From NCBI RefSeq assembly GCF_022059845.1, contig NZ_CP091851.1, positions 2,046,001 to 2,110,000 on the forward strand: DNA of 64,000 bases, in the 5' to 3' direction. Both the position numbers and the translations under genes were made by a program. Below the pieces are notes generated by a model. It had not been told where the DNA came from. It did no database searches and saw nothing but the letters and a program-made list of their open reading frames with translations. Positions 50,977 to 61,054 of this stretch are shown here, one piece after another. How positions within the stretch are numbered: position 1 is the stretch's first letter; every line of letters starts with the position of its first letter. This stretch comes from Terrirubrum flagellatum. Its GTDB lineage: Bacteria > Pseudomonadota > Alphaproteobacteria > Rhizobiales > Beijerinckiaceae.

Positions 50977-51362
50977 AGTGTTTCCCGTTTGCGATGATTC
51001 AAGGTTTCGTCATCGCCGCGCTTGTCACCGCAAGCCGGATTTATCCGACTTGCGGCATTCAACTATGCGGAACTCGGGCAAGCCCGAGTCCCGACGCCAC
51101 CCACGTCTTCATTTCTTTCAAAGACGTGGATGCGCGGAACAAGTCCGCGCATGACGGCCTCTTTCGTGAATACACCAAAACGGGAAATGCTATAGAGCAA
51201 CGTGCTGAAAGGCGCGAGTGTCATCCCGGGACGCGCGCAGCGCGGGCCCGGGACCCATTGAGCCGCTGCACAATTGCTTGGGTTCCGGGTTCTTCGCTTC
51301 GCGAAGCCCCGGAATGACGGTGGAAATATTTGCAGCTAATCTCATCATGTATTTACAAGACT
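50977..51362. other. Gene-free convergent junction
   Basis: No gene is supported. It includes an imperfect palindromic repeat (51220-51318). Other sequences in it, such as CATTCAACTATGCGGAACTC, show no recognisable function. Confidence 0.65.
51220..51318. repeat. Imperfect palindromic intergenic repeat
   Basis: The left end GTCATCCCGGGACGCGCGCA and right end GAAGCCCCGGAATGAC are imperfect complements (GTCATnCCGGG / CCCCGGAATGAC). Inner blocks CGGGCCCGGGACCC and GGGTTCCGGG also face each other. This is a recognisable type of dispersed repeat in Rhizobiales and sits between convergent genes. Confidence 0.65.
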
Positions 51363-53057
51363 TCAACCGAGCGCCGCTGCGATCGCGCCTTTCGCGGCGC
51401 GCAGCGCCGCCAGCGTCTCGTTCTTTCCGCGAAGGAGATTGGTGCGGGCGAAGCCCTTGAGATCATCGGGCAGGCCCGCAATATCCTCCGCGACAGACAA
51501 CGCGGGAACCGGCGGCAAGGTCAGTGCGGCGTCCTGATGGAAGCGGCCGCCGCGCGCATAGTTCAACGGCACCAACGCCCGCGACAGAGCGATCAGCGCA
51601 TCATTCGCCGCGCGCGGCGCGATCGCCTTCGCGTCAATCTTTGCGTGCAGCTTTGCGACGTCGGCGGCGACATCCCCGATCGCTTTCACGACATCGGAGA
51701 GGTCCACGCCCGTACTGAGCGCGGCGTAGCTCTCGATCGCCGCGCGAATTTCGGCCGCGCCATCGCGCCAGTCGAGCGGCAGAATTTCCGCGTTGGCGAA
51801 GGTCGTCGCGGCTTCGAGATAGAGCGCGATATCCTTCTCCAGCACGCCCTTGTCGCAGATGTCGATGCGGTCATCTTCAGTGTGCCAAGCGATGTTGCCG
51901 CCGCAGCCGCCGACGTGATGCCAGCCGCGCTGATCGACAAGCTCCTTCGGCATCATCGAGGACGCCATGAACGCGCCGGAGACGCCGAGATTGTAGAAGG
52001 AATAATCGCTGGAGCGATTCGGGCGTTTCGCTTTCGGCGTCTGTCCCGTGACGCGCTCGACGATGGCGGTGACGGCCTTCACGGCCTCCGGCATCATGGT
52101 GATGTTCTCGTAGCTCGTGGCGTCCTTGCAGCCGGGGCTGTCGCAATTCATCTGGAAGACGCAACGGTCAAGGAGATCGAAAGCGTGCGCGTCGAGATAC
52201 CAGGAGCTGCCGCCATAGCGGCCGGTGGAATGCGCCGGCCACCAGGCGAGGCGCACCGAACGACGCAATTCGCTGCGCTTCTCCCAGAGCACGCGCGCGA
52301 TCTCGAGCATGCAGGCGTTGCCAGTGCCGTTGTCGCCGACGCCCTCCTTCCAGCTGTCGTAATGGCCGTGCAGGAACACGAAGCGATCGGGCTCGATGGC
52401 GCCGGGAATGTCGACGACGGGCAGGTTCTGCGGAAACCAGCCGACCTCCAGCTCCGAAAACAGCGTCGCCGTCTTGCCGGCCTTCGCGGCGGCGATCAGC
52501 GGAACGCCATCCTCGCGATTGACCGCGACCGAGGGGATCTTCGGCAGCCGCGACACATCCTCCATCTCGGGCGTGCCCCAGATCGTCGAAGCCGTGCCCC
52601 AATGGATGCGATGGCCGGGATTGACCGCGATGACGCCAAGCGCGCCAAGCGCCTCCATTTCGGACAGCACCATGGGCAGGCTGATGCCTTCGGTGACGAT
52701 GATCTTGCCGGCGACATCGATAGCCGGCGGCGCGCCATATCGCGCATATTCGCGCTTCGACGAGGGCACATAGGTCAGGGGCGCGGTGAGCCCGTGAGGC
52801 GCTGGTTTGGAGAAGGCGGGCGGCTTCGCGAACAGGCGCTTGCCGTCGAGCTCGACCGCGGCCGACTTCGGCAAGCTCAGGAACAGCCGCGGCTGATGCA
52901 TCATCACGGGCAGGCCCCTCGCCCGCAGCCGCTCGGCGATCATCTCGGCCCCGCGATTGACCTCCTCCGGGGCCTCGCGAGGCTGGCGCTCATAAGCTTC
53001 CACCAGCTCCCATGCGAAGCCGCCATCGATGGCCTTCAGGAAAGACTCATGTTTCAT
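51363..53057 (-). CDS. M28-family metallopeptidase-like protein with altered active site
   Basis: 564 residues from the ATG at 53057 (AAGG about 8 nt upstream); the in-frame upstream ATG at 53150 is less likely. There is no signal peptide. A PA-like insertion (about 85-215) precedes the M28 domain. Metal ligands are recognisable: His232 and Asp234 (HGHYDSW), Asp242 (VGDNGTG), Asp306 (NCDSPG), and the last His in GGNIAWHTEDD. The usual Glu-Glu pair (general base and ligand) is replaced by WPAHSTGRYGGS (His276-Ser277). It is a paralogue of 61055-62845. Divergent from an IclR gene. Confidence 0.85.
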   Translation of the reverse strand: MKHESFLKAIDGGFAWELVEAYERQPREAPEEVNRGAEMIAERLRARGLPVMMHQPRLFLSLPKSAAVELDGKRLFAKPPAFSKPAPHGLTAPLTYVPSSKREYARYGAPPAIDVAGKIIVTEGISLPMVLSEMEALGALGVIAVNPGHRIHWGTASTIWGTPEMEDVSRLPKIPSVAVNREDGVPLIAAAKAGKTATLFSELEVGWFPQNLPVVDIPGAIEPDRFVFLHGHYDSWKEGVGDNGTGNACMLEIARVLWEKRSELRRSVRLAWWPAHSTGRYGGSSWYLDAHAFDLLDRCVFQMNCDSPGCKDATSYENITMMPEAVKAVTAIVERVTGQTPKAKRPNRSSDYSFYNLGVSGAFMASSMMPKELVDQRGWHHVGGCGGNIAWHTEDDRIDICDKGVLEKDIALYLEAATTFANAEILPLDWRDGAAEIRAAIESYAALSTGVDLSDVVKAIGDVAADVAKLHAKIDAKAIAPRAANDALIALSRALVPLNYARGGRFHQDAALTLPPVPALSVAEDIAGLPDDLKGFARTNLLRGKNETLAALRAAKGAIAAALG

Positions 53058-53205
53058 GGCGAGACCTTGAGGATTGGAGTTGCGTTTCAGTGAGTGAAGC
53101 ATAGTTTTACCGGAAGCTGAAAGCCTCCGTTGAAGGTCTGTTCTGCGCAATGCGGATGACAGGCGTTCCGACGAAGGCTAAGCCGGGCGAAGGAAAGGAT
53201 GGCGC

Positions 53206-53979
53206 ATGGCCTATACGATCACGGCGGTGGACCGGGCGCTCGCCCTCCTCGAAGCGCTGGCGGAAAAGCCCGGCATCGGCGTCACCGAGATCGCGAACCT
53301 CACGGGCAACACCAAAAGCCTCGTATTCCGCCTGATCTATACGCTGGAGAAGCGCGGCTACGTCATCAAGGACGCGGCGACGCGCACCTACACGCTCGGC
53401 TATCGCCCGCTCTATCTCGCCGCCAACGCCCATGACCAGCTCGCCGTGCTGCGCGCGGCCGACCCGTTTCTCGATGTGCTGGCCTCGCGCTGCGACGATA
53501 ATGTGAACCTGATCGTGCGCGACGGGCTCAACAGCGTCTGCGTCGCGGTGCGCGAGGCGCTGCCGCCGACCGCGCTCTACGCCAAGGTCGGACGGCGCGG
53601 GCCGCTGCATGTCGGCGGCGGTCCCAAGATCATGCTCGCCAACGCCCCAAAGGAAATCATCGACGCGGTGCTCGAAGGTCCGCTTGAGCGTTTCACCGAC
53701 GCGACCGTCACCGATCCCGACGCCGTGCGGCGCAAGCTCGACGAGATCCGCGCATCCGGCGTCAATGAGAGTCATGGCGATCTCGATCCCGAGGCCTTCT
53801 CGTTCGCAGCGGCCATTCAGGACGCGTCAGGCGAAGTCGTCGCTTCGGTGACGATCGCCGGCCTGCATGCGACGCTGACCGAGGAAAAGGCGCAGACCTA
53901 TCGCCGCCTCGTGCGCGACACGGCGCAGCGCATCTCCGCCGCCATGGGCCAGCGGCCGAAGCTGCGCGCAATCGTCTAA
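53206..53979 (+). CDS. IclR-family transcriptional regulator
   Basis: 257 residues. A winged-helix domain (YTITAVDRALALLEALAEKP, GVTEIANLTGNTKSLVFRLI, YTLEKRGYVIKDAATRTYTL) is followed by the IclR effector-binding domain (ALYAKVGRRGPLHVGGGPKI, ASGVNESHGDLDPEAFSFAA). It is divergent from the M28 gene (148 nt) and 5 nt from the convergent amidohydrolase gene. It is the only regulator in the peptide locus and probably controls it; the effector may be a peptide or amino-acid derivative. Confidence 0.93.
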   Translation: MAYTITAVDRALALLEALAEKPGIGVTEIANLTGNTKSLVFRLIYTLEKRGYVIKDAATRTYTLGYRPLYLAANAHDQLAVLRAADPFLDVLASRCDDNVNLIVRDGLNSVCVAVREALPPTALYAKVGRRGPLHVGGGPKIMLANAPKEIIDAVLEGPLERFTDATVTDPDAVRRKLDEIRASGVNESHGDLDPEAFSFAAAIQDASGEVVASVTIAGLHATLTEEKAQTYRRLVRDTAQRISAAMGQRPKLRAIV

Positions 53980-53984
53980 GCAAA

Positions 53985-55175
53985 TCACGCGCGGCGCTTC
54001 ACCTCAACGCCATTCTTCACGACAAGGCGATGCCGCTCCGCCAGCGCGGCGTTCGCGATATCCTTCACGGGATCGCCGTCGACGACGAGCAGATCGGCGA
54101 AGCAGCCCTCGGCGATGCGGCCGCGATCGGGCATGCGCATCAGTTCGGCCGCGGCTGACGTTCCCGCAATCAGCGCGTCTTTCGCGGTCATCCCGCTTTC
54201 GACCATCAGCGCCAGCTCATAAGCGCTCAGGCGGTGATAATTGTATTGGGTGCCGCCATCGGTTCCCATCGCGATCTTGCCGCCGGCGTCATAGAACGCC
54301 TTGAAATTCTTGCGCCGCGCTTCGCGTGATTTCTGCGTCTTCTCGATGATGAATTGCGGGATCGAACCGCCCTCCGCGTTCTTCTCGGTCCAGTGGCTGA
54401 CTGAAAGCGTCGGCACGAGAAACACGCCGCGCTTGATCATTTCCTCGATGCATTCGGCGTCGATGAAGGCGCCGTGCTCGATCGACGTAATCCCCGCCCT
54501 CACCGCGTTGAGCACGCCGCCGCGGCCATGGGCGTGCGCCGCCGTCGGTTTGCCCTGGCGCTGCGCCTCGGCGCAGGCGGCGTTGATCTCGGCCTCGGTG
54601 AACTGGCTTGCGCCGGGATCGGAATTCGCCGACGACATGCCGCCGGTCGCCATCAACTTGATGAGGTCGGCGCCGGCGCGGATCTGCTCGCGCACCGCCT
54701 TCACGATCTCATCGACGCCATCGGCCTGCCGGCCGATCCTGTAGGCGTGGCCGCCGGTGATGCAGATGATGTGGCCCGAGCACTGGATCGTCGGGCCAAC
54801 GAAATCGCCGCGCGCAATGGCGTCGCGCACCTGCATCTCGATGAAGTTCTTGCCGCCGACATCGCGCAGCGACGTCACGCCGCCCATCAACGCATCCTGC
54901 GCATGTTTCAGCGCGCCAAAGGCCAGCGCGACCGGCGGCAGGGTTTCGAGCGGCCCGAGCTGATCGGGACCGCCGGTCAGCATGATGTGCGTATGCGCGT
55001 CGATCACTCCGGGCATGAGGGTCGCGCCCGACGTGTCGACGACGCGATCGGAGAAACCGTCGAATTCCGTCAGAGGCGCGACGCGCGCGATGCGCACGCC
55101 CTCGACCATCACGCCATGGCTTTCGCGGCTTTCCGCGCCGTCGAATACGAGTCCGCCGCGATAAAGGGTTCGCAT
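53985..55175 (-). CDS. Metal-dependent amidohydrolase (imidazolonepropionase/prolidase-like)
   Basis: 396 residues from the ATG at 55175 (GGGAGGAAACC directly upstream). Amidohydrolase fold: HxH motif in [38 protein letters not shown], the [16 protein letters not shown] region with the probable carboxylated Lys, [20 protein letters not shown] followed by IEHGAF, and the last Asp in [15 protein letters not shown]. Related proteins hydrolyse Xaa-Pro or N-acyl compounds. Its place next to the oligopeptide transporter supports a role in peptide breakdown. No signal peptide; cytosolic. Confidence 0.9.
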   Translation of the reverse strand: MRTLYRGGLVFDGAESRESHGVMVEGVRIARVAPLTEFDGFSDRVVDTSGATLMPGVIDAHTHIMLTGGPDQLGPLETLPPVALAFGALKHAQDALMGGVTSLRDVGGKNFIEMQVRDAIARGDFVGPTIQCSGHIICITGGHAYRIGRQADGVDEIVKAVREQIRAGADLIKLMATGGMSSANSDPGASQFTEAEINAACAEAQRQGKPTAAHAHGRGGVLNAVRAGITSIEHGAFIDAECIEEMIKRGVFLVPTLSVSHWTEKNAEGGSIPQFIIEKTQKSREARRKNFKAFYDAGGKIAMGTDGGTQYNYHRLSAYELALMVESGMTAKDALIAGTSAAAELMRMPDRGRIAEGCFADLLVVDGDPVKDIANAALAERHRLVVKNGVEVKRRA

Positions 55176-55190
55176 GGTTTCCTCCCGGAG

Positions 55191-55233
55191 CAACGCGCGG
55201 AAAAGCGGGAACCGGCTTTCCGCGAGAACGTTG
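55191..55233. repeat. Palindromic intergenic repeat, second copy of the 155-230 type
   Basis: Outer arms CAACG / CGTTG (55191-55195 and 55229-55233) enclose CGCGGAAA (55196-55203) and TTTCCGCG (55217-55224), with GCGGGAACCGGC between. The same GGGAACCGG core occurs in the element at 155-230. It lies between two co-directional genes. Confidence 0.7.
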
Positions 55234-55263
55234 CGACAAAAATCAAAGCGGCGCTTTGCGCGC

Positions 55264-56247
55264 CTATTGCTTGTTGACGAGATGGCAGGCGACGCGATGG
55301 CCGGCCGCCGCCTGCAGGAGAAGCGGATCATCGGTCGTGCAGCGCGCGATCGCGATCGGGCAGCGATCATGGAAACGGCAGCCGCTCGGCGGCCTCTTCG
55401 CATCGGGCACGTTGCCCTTGATCGGCAGCGCGCCGCGATCCTGATCGACGCGCGGCACAGGAACGGCCGCGATCAACGCTTTGGTGTAGGGATGCTGCGG
55501 GCGCAGCACGATCTCTTCGGTCGGCCCGTCCTCGACGATGCGGCCGAGATACATCACGAGCGTCCGCTTCGCGACATACCGCACCAGCGCGAGGTCGTGG
55601 GAGATATAGATCGCGCTCAGGCCCGCGGCCTGCTGCACGTCGCGCATCAGATTGAGAATGCCGGCGCGCACGCTAACGTCGAGCATCGAGACCGGCTCGT
55701 CCGCCACGATGAAACGCGGCCCCAGCATCAAGGCGCGCGCGAGCACGACGCGCTGGAGTTGGCCGCCAGACAACTGGTGCGGATATTTCGGCAGCACTTC
55801 CTTCACGCGCGGCAGACGCGCCTGCGACAGCGCCGCGGCGATGCGGTCGGCGTGCTCGGCTTTTGGAATGTCGAAATTGAGCAATGGTTCGGTGAGCGAC
55901 TGCTCCATCGTCATGCGCGGATTGAGCGCGTCGAACGGATTCTGGAAGACGAGCTGCGCCTGACGGCGAAACTCCTTCAGCGCCGCGCCTTTAAGCCGTG
56001 AGATCGGCGCGTTGTCGATCGCGATCGCGCCAGATGTCGGCTCCTCGAGTTTCAGAAGCAATCGGCCCGTGGTGGTCTTGCCGCAGCCGGACTCGCCAAG
56101 CAGCCCGAGGCTCTCATGCTCGTCGACCTCGAAGGACACGCCGTCTAGCGCGCGCACGGCGGGATGCTCGCCGCGCGCCATCTCCGCGAAGGAGCGTGAC
56201 GTCGGATAATGCTTCTTGAGATCGTTGACAGCGATCAGGCGGCCCAT
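55264..56247 (-). CDS. oppF: Oligopeptide ABC transporter ATP-binding protein (OppF-type)
   Basis: 327 residues from the ATG at 56247, which overlaps the end of oppD by 13 nt; an upstream ATG at 56304 is deep in oppD. Walker [21 protein letters not shown], signature [17 protein letters not shown], Walker [21 protein letters not shown], switch [14 protein letters not shown]. The OppDF-type C-terminal extension has the cysteine pattern ([15 protein letters not shown]). It pairs with OppD to drive peptide import. It is the last gene of the transporter operon, 89 nt before the amidohydrolase gene. Confidence 0.93.
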   Translation of the reverse strand: MGRLIAVNDLKKHYPTSRSFAEMARGEHPAVRALDGVSFEVDEHESLGLLGESGCGKTTTGRLLLKLEEPTSGAIAIDNAPISRLKGAALKEFRRQAQLVFQNPFDALNPRMTMEQSLTEPLLNFDIPKAEHADRIAAALSQARLPRVKEVLPKYPHQLSGGQLQRVVLARALMLGPRFIVADEPVSMLDVSVRAGILNLMRDVQQAAGLSAIYISHDLALVRYVAKRTLVMYLGRIVEDGPTEEIVLRPQHPYTKALIAAVPVPRVDQDRGALPIKGNVPDAKRPPSGCRFHDRCPIAIARCTTDDPLLLQAAAGHRVACHLVNKQ

Positions 56248-57236
56248 CGCGCGGGGTCCCTCGCTTGTTCGCGCAGCATGGGCGCATCCGCGACGCGCAG
56301 GCACGCGGCGGCGTGTCCAGGGGCGTCAGTTTCCAGCGCCGGCGACGTCTCGCGACAGCGCGGCTCGACAAAGGGGCAGCGCGGCGCGAAGCGGCATCCC
56401 TTCGGCGGATCGCGCAGATCGGGCGGCGCGCCCGCGATCGGCACGAGCGTGCTCGCGGCGCGGCCGAGATCGGGAAAGGCGTTCGTCAGCCCCATGGTGT
56501 AGGGATGCTGCGGCCGCTCCAGCACATCGACCGCCTTGCCTGACTCGATCACCTGCCCGGCATACATCACCACGACGCGGTCGCAGACATAGGCGACGAC
56601 GCTGATGTCATGGGTTACGAGGATTACCGACAGGTTGAGCCTACGCTGCAGGCTTTTCAGCGTGTCGAGAACCTGGCGCTGCACGATCACGTCGAGCGCG
56701 GTGACGGGTTCGTCGGCTATCAGAAGCGCGGGATCGAGCGCCAGCGCCAGCGCGATGCCGACGCGCTGGCGCATGCCGCCGGAGAATTGATGGGGATAAT
56801 CGTGCTGCCGCGACGGATTGAGGCCGACCATCTCGAACAGTTCGGCGATGCGCGGCGCGACATCCGCCTTGCGATAGCCGCCGCGATAGACAAGCACCTC
56901 GCCAATCTGCTGGCCGACGCGATAGACGGGATCGAGCGCATTCATGGCGCTCTGCGGCACGAACGCCATGCGCTTCCACAAGAGATCGCGCATCTTCGAT
57001 GGCGGCGCGCCGGCGATCTCCTCGCCTTCAAAACGGATCGAGCCGCCGGATACGCGCGCGCTGCGCGCCATCACGCCGGTCACGGCGCGCGCGAGCGTGG
57101 TCTTGCCGCAGCCGGATTCGCCGACGAGGCCGACGATCTCGCCCGCGGGCACGTCGAACGTGCCGCGCTCGACCGCGCGCACAGCGCCAGCCGGCGTCTG
57201 GTAATCGACCTTGAGATTATCGACGGCAAGCAGCAC
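56235..57236 (-). CDS. oppD: Oligopeptide ABC transporter ATP-binding protein (OppD-type)
   Basis: 333 residues. Walker [17 protein letters not shown], signature FSGGMRQRVGIALALALDPA, Walker B LLIADEPVTALDVIVQRQVL, switch VTHDISVVAYVCDR. The C-terminal extension typical of OppD is present (GCRFAPRCPFVEPRC). It follows oppC by 5 nt and overlaps oppF by 13 nt, as expected for co-translated subunits. Confidence 0.94.
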   Translation of the reverse strand: MLLAVDNLKVDYQTPAGAVRAVERGTFDVPAGEIVGLVGESGCGKTTLARAVTGVMARSARVSGGSIRFEGEEIAGAPPSKMRDLLWKRMAFVPQSAMNALDPVYRVGQQIGEVLVYRGGYRKADVAPRIAELFEMVGLNPSRQHDYPHQFSGGMRQRVGIALALALDPALLIADEPVTALDVIVQRQVLDTLKSLQRRLNLSVILVTHDISVVAYVCDRVVVMYAGQVIESGKAVDVLERPQHPYTMGLTNAFPDLGRAASTLVPIAGAPPDLRDPPKGCRFAPRCPFVEPRCRETSPALETDAPGHAAACLRVADAPMLREQARDPARWAA

Positions 57237-57241
57237 GCCAT

Positions 57242-58165
57242 TCAGTCCTTGAGCTTCGGGAACAGAAGCTCCTCATAGCCGCGGCTGATGAAGAAGCCGG
57301 CGACGACGACAAGCACGATGCAAAGGCCCGGCGGCACGAACCAGTTGTAGCTGCCGCGCGAAAGCGCCTGCGAGCCATAGGCGTCCTGCAGCATGTAGCC
57401 CCACGACACCTTGTCGGACGGACCGAAGCCGAGAAAGCTGACGGACGCTTCCGTCAGGATCGCCCAACCGATCGCGATCGAGCCGTACAGGAACGACAGC
57501 GGCAGGATGTTCGGCGCGACATGGACGAAGAGAATGCGCCATGTCGAGGAGCCCGAGACGCGCGCCGCTTCGACGAACGCCCTTTCCCGCACGATGAGCA
57601 CCTGGGCGCGGATGACGCGCGCTGTGTTGGGCCAGAGCAGCAGCGCGATCGACATCACGATTGGCCAGGTCGACGGCCCCATAAAGCTCGACATGACGAT
57701 GACGAAGGGCAGGAAGGGAATGCCGAGCGCGACGTCGGCGAACCGCATCAGCACGCTGCCGATCCAGCCGCCGAAATAGCCGGAGACGAGGCCAATCAGC
57801 GTGCCGATGGCGACCACCACGATCGCGGCCGTCACGCCGACGACAAGCGCGGCGCGGGCGCCGACGAGAAGCTGGGAAAAGATGTCGCGGCCGAGATTGG
57901 TGGTGCCAAGCGGATTGGACCAGCTCGGCGACGCGTTCGCGAGCAGGGTCCCGTCGTCGTTGAACAGGATCTCAAGCGGATCATGCGGGCGGACCACATC
58001 GGCGAGCAGAGCCGTCAACACGAAGACGATATAGATCACGAGGCCGGCGATGGCGAAGAAATCGCCCTGCGGCAGGCGCAAAAAACGCATCAGCGCCGCA
58101 AGCGGCCTCCCCCTGCGCGGCGCCTCCACGGCGCGTTCGGCCGGCGCGTCAGCGACGTGCGCCAT
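57242..58165 (-). CDS. oppC: Oligopeptide ABC transporter permease (OppC-type)
   Basis: 307 residues. An N-terminal cytosolic stretch, first helix (FFAIAGLVIYIVFVLTALLA), then DVVRPHDPLEI, and the binding-protein-dependent transport domain (GTTNLGRDIFSQLLVGARAA, LVVGVTAAIVVVAIGTLIG). The EAA-type motif reads EAARVSGSSTWRILFVHVAPN. It has six helices in all and forms the inner-membrane channel with OppB, whose gene overlaps by 17 nt. Confidence 0.94.
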   Translation of the reverse strand: MAHVADAPAERAVEAPRRGRPLAALMRFLRLPQGDFFAIAGLVIYIVFVLTALLADVVRPHDPLEILFNDDGTLLANASPSWSNPLGTTNLGRDIFSQLLVGARAALVVGVTAAIVVVAIGTLIGLVSGYFGGWIGSVLMRFADVALGIPFLPFVIVMSSFMGPSTWPIVMSIALLLWPNTARVIRAQVLIVRERAFVEAARVSGSSTWRILFVHVAPNILPLSFLYGSIAIGWAILTEASVSFLGFGPSDKVSWGYMLQDAYGSQALSRGSYNWFVPPGLCIVLVVVAGFFISRGYEELLFPKLKD

Positions 58166-59126
58166 GGCTGATCCTGGGATCGAGGAGCGCGTAGAGAAGA
58201 TCGGCGACGAAATTCATGCCGACGAGAACAATTGCGATCAGGAGAAACGCGCCCTGCGCGACGGGATAATCGCTCGCCGCCACAGACGCCACCAGCAGCT
58301 TGCCGAGACCCGGCCAGGAAAACACGCTCTCCACCACCACATTCGCGCCGATCGACTGGCCGATGCCGATCGCGAATGCAGTCACCACAGGCAGCAGCGC
58401 GTTGCGGGCGGCGTGCTTCAGCACAATCACCCATTCCGGCAGGCCCTTCATGCGCGCCATCATGACGAAATCCTCATGCATCACGTCGAGCATGTTCGAG
58501 CGCATCAGCAGCAGCGGCAGCCCCTGCAAATAGAGCGCCAGAGTCAGCGCGGGCAGCGTGAGGTGATGCAGGAAGTCCAACGAGAACAAGCGGGACCATT
58601 CGCTCGTATAGGCCGCGCCGGCTTCATTCGCGCCGCCGGACGGAAACCAGCCGAGGCCGAAACCAAGCGTCGCGAGAAGGACCATGCCGAGCCAGAATTC
58701 CGGCGCCGCGCGAAGAGCGAGAACGGTCGGCACGACGAACGCCTCGGCGCGACTGCCGCGGTTCCAGGCAAGCCACGCCCCAACCAGCACGCCGAAGATA
58801 TAGGCGATGATGATCGAGGTCAGCGTCAGCACGATCGTGTTCGGCAGAACCTCCAGAAGCAGGTCGATCACCGGTTTGCGATGATGGAAGGATTCGCCGA
58901 ACTCGCCATGCGCGGCGTTCGTAATGAACAGGATATATTGTTTGAACAGCGACTGATCGAGGCCAAACGCGGCGCGGAGCTGGCGCTGCTGCTCCTCGGT
59001 GAAGGTCGTATCGATATAGGCGGCGGTCGGATCTCCCGGCATGAGCCGGAAGATCAGGAACAGGATCGTCGCCACGATCCAGAGAACAAAGACCATCTGC
59101 GCAAAGCGCGACAGCAAGGCTTTCAC
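58149..59126 (-). CDS. oppB: Oligopeptide ABC transporter permease (OppB-type)
   Basis: 325 residues with six membrane helices. The first helix is FVLWIVATILFLIFRLMPGD, followed by a periplasmic part (FTEEQQRQLRAAFGLDQSLF) and the transport domain; MVVLATLG-like and EAA-type segments include MVLLATLGFGLGWFPSGGAN and DFVMMARMKGLPEWVIVLKH AARNALLPVV. It forms the heterodimeric channel with OppC. It starts 49 nt after the binding-protein gene. Confidence 0.93.
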   Translation of the reverse strand: MKALLSRFAQMVFVLWIVATILFLIFRLMPGDPTAAYIDTTFTEEQQRQLRAAFGLDQSLFKQYILFITNAAHGEFGESFHHRKPVIDLLLEVLPNTIVLTLTSIIIAYIFGVLVGAWLAWNRGSRAEAFVVPTVLALRAAPEFWLGMVLLATLGFGLGWFPSGGANEAGAAYTSEWSRLFSLDFLHHLTLPALTLALYLQGLPLLLMRSNMLDVMHEDFVMMARMKGLPEWVIVLKHAARNALLPVVTAFAIGIGQSIGANVVVESVFSWPGLGKLLVASVAASDYPVAQGAFLLIAIVLVGMNFVADLLYALLDPRISHGARR

Positions 59127-59175
59127 GCCGGCGCGCTCCGCTTCACAATCTCTTCTCCAACGCCCCGCGACAACA

Positions 59176-60882
59176 TCAGTTCGGCGTCAGCGTTTCCTTG
59201 ACGCCGGCGGGATAATGCAGCTTGCCGCCGACCACGCGATAACCCGCGTCTTGCAGCAGTTTCTTCGCTTCGTCGAGGCTCGGCTTGAAAGGCTCGGGCT
59301 TGTACCAGGCCGCGAGCGCCGAGGAGACATGCGATGTCGCCGGCACGGCGAAACCGTTCCACGCCGCCTGCGCCATCAGGTTCTTGTTGATGGAGAGCTC
59401 CAGCGCCTTGCGGAACTTGATGTCGTCGAAGGGCGGACGGCGCAGATTGGGCGCCACGAAACGGAAGCCCATATCGACGGTCGACGCGACCTCGACCGCC
59501 TTGTTCTGCTTGGCGATGTCTTCCAGCAGCTTGGGGTCGCCGCGATAGTCGGAGAGGAAATTGACCTCGCCGCGACGCAGCATGCCGAGAGCGGCTTCCG
59601 TGTTGGTGACGATGCGCATGATCCAGCGATCCGCCTTGGGCGCCGACCAGTGCTGCGCGTTCTTTTCGAGAACGATCTCTTCCTGCAGCTTGAAGCGCGA
59701 CACCTTGAAGGGGCCGGAGCCGATCGGCTGCTGCTCCTGCTGCTGCTCGGCCGTCTGCGGCGTGCCCGCGAGCTTCTGCAGGATCGGCTCCCACACATGC
59801 TTCGGCACAAGATTGATCTTGGACAATGTCGCCGTCAGGAACGAAGAATTCGCCTCCTTCAGCGTGAAGCGAACCGTGTCGTCGCCCGATTTCTCGACCT
59901 TCGCGATGTTCGCGACAAAAGGCTTGTACATCGGCGATTTGTCGCCGGCCGGCGCTTCAAAGGAGAAGATCACATCATCAAGCGTGACCGGCTTGCCGTC
60001 ATGCCACACCATGCCCTTGCGCACCTTGACGTCGAGCGTCGTCGGATTGACCCAGGTCGCGCTTTCCGCAGCCCATGGCTTCGGCAGGCCGTCCGGACCC
60101 ACGCGCATCAGGCGATCCCAGACGAGATCGGTCACCCAGCTATCGATCGCGCCGGAGACATAAAGCGGATTGAGCGCGACCATCGCTTCGGTCGCGTTGC
60201 AGACGATGTCCTTCTGCGTTCCGACCGGATCAAGACCCACGAAAGTCCAGAAATTCCTGATGCCGATGCCCGACTGATCGACGACGCTTTCCTTCTTCCA
60301 GACATTCGAGAGATAAGCGGCGACATTCTTGGGATAGACCAGGAAGAGGTAGGGCTGGTCGCGCACGATGATATCCTGCGCCTGATTGATCAGCGCCTTG
60401 CGCTTGGGAAGATCGAGCTCGCGGCGTTGATCTTCTGCGACCTTGTCATAGGTCGGGTTGTTGTAACCGACGAAATTGTAGCCCTTCTCGCGGTTCGCGG
60501 AATGGAACAGGCTGTAGACGACTTCGTCAGGATCGGAGCGCTCGGGGCGGCCGACCATGCGCCACATCGTCGTGTCCCACTTGTCGCGGCTGAACCAGAC
60601 GAGATCGGAGAGCTGCGGCCGCGGCATGCCGCGCACCTCGACGTCGAGGCCGAGCTTGCGCCATTCCTGCGCCACGAGTTGCGCAGCCTGGAACTCCTGG
60701 GGATCAGCGGCCTGCGCCGCGGTCACCAGCACCAGCTTGCGAATGGGATCGCCGGCCTGCTGCGCGACGACGCTGTGAACGCCGGCGGCGCTGATCAGAA
60801 ACGCCGCGGTTCCCGTCATGAGCAGGCGCCGACGATCAAGCATCGCGCCTGCGCCAGACGTTTCAGATTTCTTTGCGGACAT
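59176..60882 (-). CDS. oppA: Oligopeptide/dipeptide ABC transporter substrate-binding protein (OppA/DppA-type)
   Basis: 568 residues from the ATG at 60882 (GAGGAGGGAGCCG upstream). The N-terminus has a twin-arginine-like signal (LDRRRLLMTGTAAFLISAAG), so export may use Tat. The SBP_bac_5 domain shows VWDRLMRVGPDGLPKPWAAE, KVRKGMVWHDGKPVTLDDVI, SGPFKVSRFKL and the C-terminal LSINKNLMAQAAWNGFAVPA. It captures peptides in the periplasm for OppBCDF. First gene of the operon, divergent from the second M28 gene. Confidence 0.93.
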   Translation of the reverse strand: MSAKKSETSGAGAMLDRRRLLMTGTAAFLISAAGVHSVVAQQAGDPIRKLVLVTAAQAADPQEFQAAQLVAQEWRKLGLDVEVRGMPRPQLSDLVWFSRDKWDTTMWRMVGRPERSDPDEVVYSLFHSANREKGYNFVGYNNPTYDKVAEDQRRELDLPKRKALINQAQDIIVRDQPYLFLVYPKNVAAYLSNVWKKESVVDQSGIGIRNFWTFVGLDPVGTQKDIVCNATEAMVALNPLYVSGAIDSWVTDLVWDRLMRVGPDGLPKPWAAESATWVNPTTLDVKVRKGMVWHDGKPVTLDDVIFSFEAPAGDKSPMYKPFVANIAKVEKSGDDTVRFTLKEANSSFLTATLSKINLVPKHVWEPILQKLAGTPQTAEQQQEQQPIGSGPFKVSRFKLQEEIVLEKNAQHWSAPKADRWIMRIVTNTEAALGMLRRGEVNFLSDYRGDPKLLEDIAKQNKAVEVASTVDMGFRFVAPNLRRPPFDDIKFRKALELSINKNLMAQAAWNGFAVPATSHVSSALAAWYKPEPFKPSLDEAKKLLQDAGYRVVGGKLHYPAGVKETLTPN

Positions 60883-61054
60883 CGGCTCCCTCCTCACCCC
60901 CGGCCCGGCGCAGCTCGCCACGCCGCATAGTTAGTCTGTCCAAATTGTGCCATCAGGTAAACACCTTTTTCGATGGATAAAACAAATCTCAGCGACTAAG
61001 GTTTGGGCGAGGCGCCGATTATCGTCGCTCATCAAGACGTCAAAGAGAGCTCGC

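Noticed and set aside
51330-53093. 587-codon open frame on the plus strand
   Set aside because: Antisense to the M28-like gene, whose motifs and start signals are clear.
59041-60930. 629-codon open frame on the plus strand
   Set aside because: Antisense to oppA and oppB; no motif or plausible start.
53058-61054. Shared GGTAAA-like boxes (near 53105 and 60957) as IclR sites
   Set aside because: The common part is only six to eight bases and the dyads do not match; too weak to claim.
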